A stretch of DNA of 64,000 bases from the NCBI GenBank assembly GCA_905178155.1, contig CAJINV010000005.1, positions 8,750,903-8,814,902 on the forward strand. The letters are read 5' to 3'. Positions 1-10,321 of the stretch are shown piece by piece. The stretch is from Amoebophrya sp. A120 (lineage: Eukaryota; Sar; Dinophyceae; Syndiniales; Amoebophryaceae). The translations under genes were made by a program, and so were the position numbers. The number at the start of each line of letters is the position of its first letter. The stretch's first letter is position 1. The notes under the pieces are model-generated. The model was given only the letters and a program-made list of their open reading frames with translations. It was not told where the DNA came from and ran no database searches.

Positions 1-8
1 CTTCGTCC

Positions 9-1015
9 TTACTTGCAGACGCACATGGTTTTCAGCCCCGCCAGGAACCCGGCCGCGGTGGCGAGTTTCAAATCCATGATCTCCTTTTTCAAACCGGCAA
101 TCTCTTCCTTATGCATTGCACAAGTATCCCACAAGCAGTACACACAATTTGCATTACAAATTTTTTCAAGAACAAAAACGGAGTGTGTCATGCCATATCA
201 GGCAGAGAGTTCGATTTGTCATGCAGGACTGCAATCAGTAAAACGAAAGAGTGCGATACTTTTGCAATGCATATTCCTCACAGGACTTCAATTTCACCTG
301 TTGCTCGCCGAACTCCTGCTTCTTCGATTCCAACTCCTTGTATGCATATTGCAAAAACGTTTTTTGTGTCCATCTCCATCAATTTGTTTCCATCTACTGC
401 AAGCGCAACTGCAAATTTTTGCATGACAAATTTTCTTTCAGTATGGGAACAAAGCTGGAATCTCTCATGCAGAATCAGGTATGAGTAAATCACTGATCAG
501 TGGTCATGCCAGACTGGTGCAAGAGCTTGCACGATGACGAGGACATCATGATATTTTTGCACGTGTGATACCTTGTCCTTCTCCACCATTTCGGCCTGCA
601 TGGCGACGTAGTCTGCCAGGGTGGGTTCGTCCTTGGTAGCGGCGGAAGAATTATGCATTGCAAATATGTCTGGATCTGGAGAAGAGGAACTTGTGATGCT
701 TGTCTTCGATTTCATTCTGGAAGACCCTTGATCATTTTGCCGCATGATCGACAAAAACCGAGCTTGTTTCACGCAAAAATTGCGTCACATCATTTTGTCA
801 TGCGCACTAGGGATTAAGAGGAAGCCAAGTAGCTGTAACAACGCCAGACCGCAAAAACATATTTGCATTTGATAAGAAGCCTTCTGCCCGGCGCTCGGGG
901 TGGATGTGGTAGTCGCGGCGTCGTCACCTTTGTCTGAGGTGGCGGTTTGGTTCTCCGTCAGCTGCTTGTCGTCGGTCGCGACGACCGCAGCGGAACCGAA
1001 CAGAGAGGCAAACAT
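9..1015 (-). CDS. Small coiled-coil protein, 4 exons, 3 introners
   Basis: Exons 1015-875, 646-571, 335-274 and 104-9 join into a 124-residue frame (ATG to TAA). The N-terminal third is Ser/Thr/Ala-rich. The rest is a charged heptad-like helix (DYVAMQAEMVEKDKELESKK, then EEEIAGLKKEIMDLKL), so a coiled coil is likely. Each junction is made by deleting an inverted-repeat element plus one copy of a 5-nt repeat, and all three junctions keep frame. The segment TKDEPTLADYVAMQAE resembles TSKKTPTLAEFHALKAE at the start of the gene at 15.8-20.3 kb, so the two N-termini may share ancestry. I recognise no family and propose no function. Three insertions in 375 coding bases is very dense. Confidence 0.65.
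110..273. mobile_element. Introner IE-A (intron 3 of the 9-1015 gene)
   Basis: TIRs TATGCATTGCACAAGTATC and GATACTTTTGCAATGCATA; perfect 5-bp repeat ttcct on both sides; the join is in frame. Confidence 0.85.
341..570. mobile_element. Introner IE-A-like (intron 2 of the 9-1015 gene)
   Basis: Ends TATGCATATTGCAAAAACG and GCAAAAATATC read inverted; perfect repeat ccttg; 230 nt; the join is in frame. Confidence 0.8.
652..874. mobile_element. Introner IE-B (intron 1 of the 9-1015 gene)
   Basis: IE-B ends (TATGCATTGCAAATATGTC at one side, ATTTGCATTTGATA at the other); repeats agaat/agaag (4/5); the join is in frame. Confidence 0.8.
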
Positions 1016-2743
1016 GATTTTTTGAAGATGGTGCAGTTGCTTCGTGTTCTACTTGTTATCGGAGATTGATGAAAAGCCAGTGCTTCGTAGTTGCAGTTGG
1101 AGATCTGTTTGTTCTTTCGGGGATGGATGTACAATAAATCAAGTCGTTTGAATACCAAGCTAGCTCGTCGTCTCTCCGGAAAACAAAACAAAAAAACGCA
1201 AAGACGTTGACAACTGGGCATGAATCAAGTTCGCCCACTGTGTGGCTACGCAGAAAAAAACTCAACTCAATACAGGACGTCGACGTTTCAAAAAAAAATA
1301 TCTCGCCGAAAACAGAATCAATACTGCGCAGCAAATCTTAAGACAGTGATATTTGACGGCACACTACCAGTATCGGTAACAACACGGGCCTGTTTGCAAG
1401 AAGATGGCTTGTCGTTGTCCCATTGTGATTGAGGCCACAAACCCGCGGCCAAAGGTGTGAGTCAGACTCAGACAAGCAGAAGGCAACGTCCACACAAAAT
1501 GCCGTGCCGCGCCTGCTAGCTTGGTCCCACAGGAGGCTCCCTGTAACAAGGCACTCGGCAACGCCTTCCCCCCGTCGCCCAGCACCGCGGCGCGCCACCA
1601 CTGCGCGCTAGCAAGCAAGCTGCGGCGCCGAGCGGCCGAAGGGGAACTGACACACGCACGGGCGTGCGAGAGGGCCCAAGCAAGCCCCGGGCTCCCCGGC
1701 CCAAAATAAATAAAGCGTCGCAAGCGCGGCGCGCGGGCCCGGGGGCCCAACAGACACCCGGGGCAAGCAAAAAGAGGGCCGCCGCCCGCCCGCCGGCCGG
1801 GCCCGGCTTTAGCAACAGAGGGAGGGGGGCGAGTTCGGAGGCCCCCCGCCCGTGGCAATGGCGCGGGAACCGGGCGCCGGGGCGAGGTCGCCGAGCCAGA
1901 AAGAAAGCGCGCGGACAGCGGGGCTTTGTGTTTTTGAAGTGCGTTGGTCGGCGCCGCCACCGCGCGGCGGGCTTCGCTCCGTGTGCAATCCGGAGTCTTT
2001 CCGCCCTAGCCCTGCCGGCGCGCTGCCCCCGCGCGCAAACCACTCCACCCGCGGCGCTGGCTGCCTCCTACGCAACCGCAGTCACGCACGAGCTTGCTGA
2101 TCACGATACTCGAGACGGCTGGACGCAATTCATGGGTGATATGGAAGCGAGGGCTAGGAGCGTCGTTTTCCGGTACACTAATGCTAAACGCGGTGGCGCC
2201 TCACTCAACAAAAGGAACGCGTTGCTTCTTCTTGTTCTCCAGGATGTGAAGTTCTATCAGCAACTCACCTCCACTCGTCGTTCGTTACTCCTTCCACTCA
2301 CGGTCGCGTCAGCGCCACTCACTGCAACCAATCTGCTGACCAGAAACGCTAACGCAGCAACAAGATGAAGGCGAACATTCTCGCTACAGAAACAGAATCT
2401 GAGTGGGGAAGCTACATTTCTCTGCAATCATATTTCTCCAAGAAGCAGGCACTGTGGTTCATTTTCTACAGCTTCTCTTTCTAGACGTTTGTTGCGTTGG
2501 CTTGAAAGTTTTTGTCTCGTAGAAAATGATTGTGACATCGTTAGAACAGTGATATCCCCTAGTAGGAGCGGACAAAGCAACGCAATTTCTATACCGAACT
2601 TATTTCATTCATGTTCGTCTGCGAGGAAAACGAGCTGTACATGAATATCACTATCACAACCAATCTACATCATGCCGTGTCTAGATACCGAAAAGTAGAC
2701 TGCGGAGTGGTTTTTAATGCTATTAGTGCATGAGCATGCATTT
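1016..2743. other. Intergenic spacer with GC-rich island
   Basis: No supportable gene. About 1500-2070 is strongly GC-rich with runs such as gcgcgcgggcccgggggccc and produces long open frames on both strands (for example plus 1664-2368) that look like composition artefacts. The flanks are AT-richer and carry nothing recognisable. Confidence 0.5.
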
Positions 2744-3542
2744 TAAATACGTTTCGCACAAAAATGTTTACTTCTTCTTCTCTTCGATCCTCTTAAAAGA
2801 AAACGCAAAAGTGTTGACTGAATCATACATGATTACCGCTAAAATTTGTAATGATAGCGACTAACTTCATTTCTTTGGTACATCCGTCTCGGGAAGAATA
2901 GATTTAGGATTACGTCGTCCAAGATCGAATTACTTGTGCGACCTGTCACGACATCTCGGTGAAACTAAAAGTACTAGTACGATTAAACTTTTGCACTGGA
3001 TAAACTGCTCCGTGAACGTGTTTTCCGCATTGTACTTGGCAAACGGAATCTGCAGCGGTTCTTTCGGAATCAGCTCGAACACCCGCTCGGAGGACCGGAG
3101 TTCGTGCTGGTCAAAATCCTCATCTTCCCAGGTCTCCTTGTCATTTAGCATGACAGATTTGTTCGCCGCACAATTGGTCGTCGTCGTAGTAGCTCCAATC
3201 GCCGTCCCCCCGAAACTCAACCGACGGCCAGCACTGTTCGCGCGGGGGGCGGGGATCTGTAGAGGGAAGGGATTTTAGAATTTCGATTTGTCATGCTGAG
3301 TTCCACATTCATAATCCCATCTGTAATGCAAAAAGCGACAAGAAATTATACGTGCGACGGCGGTTTGTTCGGGCGGCGGACGCGGTCCTTCGGAGCGTTG
3401 CGTTTCACGTCCAGTTGGTAGCAGTTGTTCTCGTAGTCAACGCCTTCGACGAACGCTATCGAATGGAAAAGTATCGTACCCATGCCGTAGTCATTGCAAT
3501 ATATGCATGACAAATCTGCTTTCTTAGGTAATTTAGCATAGC
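2744..3542. repeat. Segmental duplication, copy A
   Basis: 2744-3352 is nearly identical to 20284-20892 (I saw one internal difference, near 2956). 2972-3542 is nearly identical to 13846-14416. Copy A is therefore a mosaic holding material found separately in the other two copies. Confidence 0.9.
2930..3542 (-). pseudogene. Duplicated exon fragment of the Tudor/SH3-like gene (copy A)
   Basis: Carries copies of two exons of the 12.3-14.7 kb gene (3451-3352, with the domain end YQLDVKRNAPKDRVRRP; and 3256-3003), separated by the intact 95-nt GT-AG intron 3351-3257. The 5' exon and most of the upstream introner are missing: the sequence leaves homology at 3542, inside the introner. Downstream, the next introner is cut about 31 nt in and the frame runs to a stop at 2930. 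No start or upstream exon is evident, so I call it a fragment, although transcription is possible. Confidence 0.6.
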
Positions 3543-4103
3543 GGGAACGCGGGCAGGGCGGGCAGGGCGGGAACGCGGGCGAACGTTCTCGCTTTCGCCA
3601 TCGCGCCAACCTGCGTTCGCCATGCAAGCGGCGCTAGGTTGTAACACTTTTTACTACTGCCGCGGCAAAAAGTGTTACACCCCCTGCCCGACGGTGTGGC
3701 GTTTTTGCTTTTCTGCATTTTCGGGGCCGGATCGCGCGCGCGCAAGCACCAAAAAGGCTGCACGCCCCCACGCGTGGGCGCCCCTATGCGTACAAGCCTA
3801 CGGGGCCACCAGCTGCTTGCCCACCAAGGACGAGCGGCGCTTTGTGTAATATAAAAGGGCATCGTGGGCCTGGGCCCGAGAAAGACGGCCCGCTGAGTCA
3901 CCTGCGCCGGCTAACCCTTCCTCCGAATGGGGCCGCTTCGGCATTGCCAACAGGCCTCGCAAGAGCCAGAACCCCACCAGCCCGCCAGGCCCGGGCACCC
4001 CGGCAGCCGGCGCCCGTGCGAGGCAGGGACGTTGAACATCCCCGCGAGCGGCGCAACCAATGGAGGCGACCCCCGCCTAAATGAAGAAGAGCCGCGGCCG
4101 CTG

Positions 4104-4164
4104 ACTAGGGGCAGATATTTTCCGCAGAAGTGAATCATGTCTGCGGAAAATATCTGCCCCCAGT
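4104..4164. repeat. 24-bp inverted repeat (hairpin)
   Basis: Arms 4104-4127 and 4141-4164 are reverse complements with one mismatch (core GGGGCAGATATTTTCCGCAG), with a 13-nt loop. It sits at the right edge of a GC-rich island and could be a hairpin terminus of a mobile element or a cruciform. Confidence 0.85.
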
Positions 4165-4337
4165 CGCACTCTTAGAATTTTGAAAATGGCGCGCACCCGC
4201 GCGAAAATTGTGAATGGCTATCCCTGCAGCACATTTTTGGTTTTTGACACGCTATAAAATAAAAAAAAAGCTGCCCTTTCGGGTCCTTGGATTTCAAATT
4301 TGCGCCAACCTTTCACCTCGCATAGTTTTTCAAAATC

Positions 4338-4378
4338 GCTTGTGCGACCTGTCACGACATCACGGTGAAACTAAAAGT
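4338..4378. repeat. Fourth partial copy of the duplicated tail
   Basis: About 40 bp (cttgtgcgacctgtcacgac then cggtgaaactaaaagt) matches 2933-2972 and the corresponding start of the 20474 copy, with one or two differences. It is the part of the A/C repeats that is absent from copy B. Confidence 0.8.
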
Positions 4379-4444
4379 GGTGTCTCTCTACGTACGGCGT
4401 AACTTCTTCATCCCTCACGACCTCTTCAACTTTCATCAGAGTCC

Positions 4445-5018
4445 TCACTTGCACGTGACAAACTTCTCGACCCCGGAGAGAAAAGCGGGGGGCGGAGGAA
4501 TAACTACGTCGCCGGTTATTTCTCCTGCTTGTTCTTGTAGTTCGTCTACTTCCACTTGAATATTCATGTCCGCCGCTTCGTTATTCCTGCTAGGACTATC
4601 CACTTTTATCCTCCTCACCTCTTGCAACTCTCGTTCCAACGCCGCTATCCGGTTTGTATGCGTTGCAAAAGCATCTTCGCACTTGTAGTAAAAGTAATCC
4701 TAATCGTACTAGACATGCATGACAAATTCTATTCTTCCAGGTAGATAAGCATTACAAACTGCGTTTTTAAATTTAATGCTGAGAAAATTTGGCATGCGAT
4801 TTGTACTACTATGTATCAAGATAGAGATACTTTTGCAATGCATAGTTTGTTTTTTCCTCCAATTTCGCCTTCAAATCTCCTACCTCCTCCACCGCTTGTT
4901 CGTACTTCTGGTAGCAGGAGCAGAAATTCTCGGTTACTTCCTCCAATTCCCCATTCACCCGAAGGAACTCGCCGTTCACAAATTCCAATTCTTCTTTCAC
5001 CAGATCCAGTTCCGACAT
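4445..5018 (-). CDS. Short coiled-coil protein, 2 exons
   Basis: Exons 5018-4845 and 4651-4445 give a 126-residue frame starting ATG (MSELDLVKEELEFVNGEF) and ending TGA. Residues 1-75 are Glu/Leu/Val-rich with heptad spacing, a likely coiled coil. The C-terminal half is acidic and ends in a Pro-rich stretch (VVIPPPPAFLSG). The single introner has a perfect target repeat and the join NRIAALERELQEVRR continues the coiled coil. No family recognised; size and style resemble the 9-1015 gene. Confidence 0.65.
4657..4844. mobile_element. Introner IE-A
   Basis: Ends TATGCGTTGCAAAAG and CTTTTGCAATGCATA; perfect repeat gtttg; interrupts the coiled-coil codons without changing frame. Confidence 0.88.
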
Positions 5019-7704
5019 GGTGGGTGAAGAAGGAAGGGCTAGTTGATCGTGGGTTACATCAACCTGGGTGGAGAGAGATCGGAGGCAGTTGGAATTTATG
5101 CATAACAGGACAAATGATGGTTCGAATCTTGATCTTCTGAAATCAGAATTACATACAAACGGTGCTCGTCGTCCTCGTCCTAGACCTAGCAGTCACAGTG
5201 GTCCTGATCAAATACAAATACGGGTGTAGTCGAAAATGTACCTCCGAGTCATCCCTTTCCTCTTCTTCTGCCACTTCATCCTCGAAAACCACCGGCAACC
5301 GCGTCGAGGACGAGGAAGATTGGTTTTGAGCGACGACTCCAAGACCTCTCTGGTGGTTGCAGCGGCAGTTCAGTTGAAACTTCTCCTGTTTCTTGTTGGA
5401 GAATTTGAGGGACACTGTTTCTCCCACATCGCATGTTGATGCTCCCTGAAGACCCGGGAGCCAGTTCTGCTTGGAATAAGGCGGATTGGGGTGGTTCTGC
5501 AGCAGGTTATGAGTTGCGCCCGACGGAAGATGTGTTCTGCTCGTGGAGACAGGCATCTCTGAACAATAGAAAACAGACAACACAATCCGTAAACGAGGCA
5601 GGTAGGTTACAAGAACTGCAGGTGCCGGACCAAATGGGGACTACCTGGCTTCTACTTCGCATACGAAATAAAAGGTTCAATTCTGAAGACCAGTTTTGGA
5701 TTCCTGGATCAACATCAAGGATGAGACCGCGCGCGCTGCCACTCCCTGTGAGCAAGGTCGTGTAATCGCTCACGTTCATCTAAGTTCCCCGACGTCCTCT
5801 TCGCACGCAACGACTCATCGACACTTGGTTGGTACACAACGACTCATCATCATTCCCCTCCTCTTCTTGTGGCAACCGGAGCGAGCGGCTGTCCGTTGTA
5901 GTATACCATGCAACACATTGGCCGAACGAGACGAACTCGACGCCGATTCATTTTGCAGGGACCACCATGCAACCAATGCGAAATCACAATCACGCCTCTT
6001 TGTCAGGGAGTAAACAAACTGATGGCGCGCACGATCTTGATGTTGCTGACAGGTAACTTGAAGCACGGGCCGAGTCGTCGCTCCACACACATCACTACCG
6101 TCAAACGGCAGCAGGGGCCAAGGTAGGAGAACCCGGCAGCGGGCCCGCCTTTACTTACGCGCCCTGACGGCCGGCGAGAGGGTGCGCCCTAGTATTAAGC
6201 CACACCATACACATGGCAGAGAGGTGCGCCGGACCACGGACCCAGCCGGGCCCGCGGCTTGTTACTTCCGTTCCCCTCTATACTACCTTCAGCCCCTCGG
6301 CAAACGAGACCAGCCAAGCGCGCGCACCGCGCCGGGCGCGGAAGCAGGGCGGGGGCGGACCACAAAAGGCCCACGAAGGAGGGCCGCAAAACTGCCGACG
6401 CGGAAAAGGACACGCGCCCAGATCGCGCGGCGCCCAAGCACACAACGACAGCAAGGGCGCGCCGGCGTGCCCGAGGAGGCAAACAACCAAGCCAGGGGGC
6501 GCGCGCGCTGCGCACCTGGCCCCCCGCAGAAATATGGGGGCGGGCGCAAGGCCTCGAAGGCCCCCACGACACACGCCCCCCCGGAAAAGGTTACGGCGGG
6601 CCCTTGGCGATGGAGCTGGTAGCGGAAGACGAGCCGAGGTTCTCGAGAAACTCCCGCTCGCCCCAAACTGCTCGCGCCCTTCTCCGTGAAAAAGTTCGCC
6701 TCGGAGTTCCCGCGCGTCGGCGCGCCGACCCGTCGCCCCCGCCTCCCCGCGGCCGCGCCAGCGGCGACAGGGGGGCGCGCACAAGCTGCGGGCGCCGGAG
6801 GCGCTGGCAATGCCAGCCAGCAAGGGGCGGCCGCCCTGCTTTTAGCCCAGTTCACTCCTGCTCGCATTTTTCCAACATAATTCACTTTGCGCCCCTTCTC
6901 CTCGCACGCCCCTCGCATTTCGTCATATATTTCTTCCGTGGTATGTCGAAACCCCGAGGAACAACTCTGGCTGCGTTTGTGGTAGTTTCTTTCAAACTCC
7001 TTCGCGGCGCGATACTTCGGCAGTGCGCCATTTCTAGATTTCCAAATCATACAGAGTACTGCTTTCGTCTTGAATAAATACAATTCTTTAAGAAGATGCG
7101 CGCGGAAGTGAGTACATACAGATAGAGAGTCGCTGCATCTTCAGCGGTTCCACATAATCTCACAAACTTTGGTGGAGAGGCGTAATTTGAACTCTGCGCG
7201 CTTGCCTGGCAAAAAAACAGGTGAAACAGAAACTGTGGCTAGAAATAGCAAACAGAAATGATCAGGGTAAAACGAGAATACATGTTGTTACAGGGTAAAA
7301 AGAGTCATAAGTTTCCTGCGTCAGAGCCGAGTTGCATCATACAGTCAAGCAATAAAACATCAAATCTAGCAGTACTTATTTTGTAGCCTGTCATGCTACT
7401 TCGGTTTTGCGAAAATTCTGACTTGAAGATATACGTTTTTTTTTGAATAAAATTCACTATATTTAGCAACACTAATAGCGACAGAGTATTGATACTTTTT
7501 AGAGAAAAACAGCACTCCTTCATTCTAGACAGAAAGCAAGTGCGATTGTCGTAAGTGTCACAGAAAACTCAACAAAAAATCACTGTAATCATAATTCGAG
7601 CAAATCCAGACCTCCCCATCCACATTATCTTCCAATGTTGCCGATTCTAATACAACACCTCCGGCTTTTTTTCCTTTTTCTTTGGTCGTGACACAGCCGA
7701 AAGA
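5019..7704. other. Intergenic spacer with GC-rich island
   Basis: No gene model. A minus-strand open frame at 5149-5583 has some protein-like composition (Ser run, acidic stretch) but no start or neighbouring exon I can support. About 6120-6840 is a GC-rich island whose long open frames on both strands I regard as artefacts. 7080-7700 is AT-rich with nothing recognised. Confidence 0.45.
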
Positions 7705-10321
7705 TTATTGTTCTTTCTCCTCGCTACTACTCAATTCGAAGTCGACATTTTCGAACAAATCTTTCAAAAGCTTCTCCTCATCCACTTCGAACAAACCCCG
7801 TTCGAACAATGGTCCAGCAAAACTGCGCCGGGTCCGTGCGTCGAGAGGTCGTCGCCGTGGTGGATTGCGGTGAAAGGTGGGCTGGAGGTTTCCTTTATTC
7901 GTCCGACTCAATTTTTCCTCCAACTCCCTAACCTTTCCGTCCCGTGTCTTCAGTTGGAATTTCAAACAGTCAATCTCCGACACCTTCAACCCCAACTGCG
8001 TCGTATGCTCTGCAAAAGTATTGTTATACTCGTAGTAATTCAAATTCTAATTGCTCTTCTGCATGACAAATCTCCTTCCTAAGGTAAAACAGCATTACAG
8101 ATTTCTTGTGTAATGCTAAGAAAATTTGTAATGAAATTACGACTAGTGCGATGCTTTTGCAACGCATACGTCGTCTTCTCCCCCAACTCCCTTTTCACCG
8201 CCTCAAACTCCTCCAGGGTAACGTATCCACGTTTTGAATCCTCCGCAAATGCATCGCACGACTGGCAGCACATGGGACAAATTGCGATCACGCATTACAA
8301 ATTCCGATTGTTCCGGTGAATTCGCATTACAAATTCCAGTTCTTTGTCATGCCAAACCAGGTTCTTGCCATGCGAAATCTGCGTAGCTAGTACGATACTG
8401 TAGTTGCACAGGATATCCGTCGGGCGCGTACAGTGTGGTCACTTTCGACGGGCCGTCGTACGGGATCATGTCGTGAAATTTATTTTCATGTTGGTTCTGA
8501 TGTTGGGCGGAGTTGTTATCCTGCTTTTCTTCACTGGTAGCCGCAGGATTTCCGGTGACTTGTACTGGTATAGTCGTGTTTGGATTCTTGTTCTGGACAC
8601 CTGCAGTAGCAGCAGGAGCAGCAGGGTGGTCTGCCGTACAAATCGTAATCGCGATCTGTCCGATGGTACGATTATTGGCGCCGCAGTTTTTACTTGCACT
8701 AGAACAAGCTGCGATCGTGGTCGGCACAACTACTGCTTCCGGAGCAGGATCATGATTCTGGTGCTGGTGCTGGACCTCCACTGCCTGGTTGCTACATTTG
8801 TTCGGCAGAAACGGATTTTTCTTTATCACCTCGGGAGGTGTACAGGTACGCGTGGGCGGCTGAAAGATCCCGCGAAAAAAGTGTTGCAATTACACATCTG
8901 TTGTCAATTCAGCAAGACAAATTTTTCTGCATGAGAGAGAAAACTTGCAATGCAGAAATCCTACGGGAAAACAGCTATGACACGAGGCTCCTATGCATAT
9001 CCGGCATGACAGAGCTTGTCTGTCTTGCTTGGCCTGCGACGCAATGTGTAACTGTAACACTTTTTTCTTGCGATATGGAAGATCCCGGCTTTATTCGCAT
9101 CCTCCGCGGCCGGAGCAGCGGGGGCGGCGGAACGGAGGGTCTGTGAGTGATTATTTGTGCGGTTTTGCATTGCAATTCGGAATGATATAGCTTTACGACA
9201 CACGGACAGCACATACTTGCAGTCGTTTCTGCATGACAGAACATCAAGAAGTAGATGAAACAAATTTTATCATTCCGCATCACCTTCCGGTCCGGTAATC
9301 GCACCCGATAGTACGGTGCTTTGGGCTGGACGTCGAGTTTGTAAATTCGCTGGCTGTGCGAGTACCCTTCCACCGTTCCGAAGATCCACCGGCTTTGCGT
9401 TTCCGAGTAGTACACAACCGTAGTGCCCTTCTCGTACGGCTTAAGTGGGGGAGCTGGGAAGGGATGCAGTGTGGGGGGTTGAAACGCACGGGTCGGGTTA
9501 GTGTGCTGCTGATAATGGAAATGCTCTTGTTTCTGCGCCATCGGGGGGTAGGACGCGGTTCTGCGTTGCAGGACGGCGGGGTAGAGCGAGGAATTGGATT
9601 TTGGATTTTGCAACAAAGTAGATTTCAGATGCTGCTGATCTGCCGGCTTCGGATGCAGTTTAATCCGCTGCTGCTGTTCCTGTTCTTGTTTCCCTCGACC
9701 AGCCGCGTCACCGCAATTCTCTTTGCTGTTATTCCCGCTCGTCGGACAACAAGGTGGTTGCTGTTGATGAAACAAATTTTTACTCGCGTGGTGAATCATC
9801 AATACACTGCTGTCCTGCAGTTCGTCCTCCTTTTTCCGTTTTTTGTCGGATTCCCGGATTTTGTCCAAAATCTTCGGCGTTTCGTACTCCTATCAAATGT
9901 AAAAATGTCTGGGTCTGGAAGATTGGAACTTGTGATGCTACCTTTGGACTCTAGAAAAATCTGTATTGCATGACCAGCAAGAGGCGTCTAGTTTGTGCTA
10001 CGCGGGGAGGGCGTTTGTCATGCGGAGTAGGCATCAGGAAGCCAGCTCAATATCTGTGATGCGCGGTCGTGCATTACAGACATCCTGGGTCATCGAAAAC
10101 ATGCATGACAAATCTCAGAATCTTCCAGACCCAGACATTTTTACATTTGATAACTCCCAGTAGCGTTGGATTCTTCGGCGCGGCACACGCGGTGAAAATA
10201 AATCGTCGTAGATGCAGGAGTTGTCGGCTTTATTTCCCGGAATGAGGCTGCGTTGCTGAGGCTGCTGTTGATGTTGTTCTTGCAAGATTTTTCTCTCTTT
10301 GGAATCGCCACGAATCCTCAT
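7705..10321 (-). CDS. Gln-rich protein with Tudor/SH3-like domain and C-terminal coiled coil
   Basis: Six exons (10321-10153, 9885-9284, 9140-9076, 8860-8416, 8282-8169, 7998-7705) join into 562 residues from ATG to TAA. Order of parts: a Gln/Lys/Pro-rich N-terminus; at about 208-257 a compact domain (VVYYSETQSRWIFGTVEGY, then YKLDVQPKAPYYRVRLPDRK) whose Trp-Ile, Leu-Asp-Val and Arg-Val-Arg pattern I associate with a Tudor/SH3-like module common in dinoflagellate proteins; a Gln/Thr/Ala-rich linker; CPMCCQSC (about 429-436); and a charged coiled coil. Four introns are introners; the fifth (9283-9141) has GT and AG ends. All junctions keep frame. A protein- or chromatin-binding scaffold is possible but is inference. 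Confidence 0.72.
8004..8168. mobile_element. Introner IE-A
   Basis: Ends TATGCTCTGCAAAAG and CTTTTGCAACGCATA; perfect repeat cgtcg; the join is in frame. Confidence 0.88.
8288..8415. mobile_element. Introner IE-A, degenerate
   Basis: On the minus strand it begins TATCCTGTGCAAC, but the other end (TAATGCGTGA) is eroded; flanks match 3/5. The frame survives its removal. Confidence 0.6.
8866..9075. mobile_element. Introner IE-C
   Basis: TIR core GCAAGAAAAAAGTGTTAC against GCAACACTTTTTTCGC; repeats tgaaa/tggaa (4/5); the join is in frame. Confidence 0.8.
9891..10152. mobile_element. Introner IE-B
   Basis: Ends TATCAAATGTAAAAATGTC and GACATTTTTACATTTGATA, near-perfect inverts; perfect repeat actcc; the join is in frame. 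Confidence 0.9.

Larger units (their letters stand above)
3543..4444. other. Intergenic spacer with GC-rich island
   Basis: About 3541-4100 is GC-rich (repeated gcgggaacgcgggcagggc-type text) and contains the pair gtaacactttttactac / aaaaagtgttac near 3639-3676. It ends in a strong hairpin at 4104-4164. No gene is supportable. Confidence 0.5.

Noticed and set aside
1664-2368. Long plus-strand open frame in a GC-rich island (also 6259-7077, 10947-11522 and minus-strand counterparts)
   Set aside because: Open on both strands and several frames, Arg/Pro/Gly/Ala-dominated, no motif, no link to introner junctions: a composition artefact.
5149-5583. Minus-strand 144-codon open frame as a gene
   Set aside because: No supportable start or neighbouring exon by either splice rule and no motif; kept only as a note in the spacer entry.
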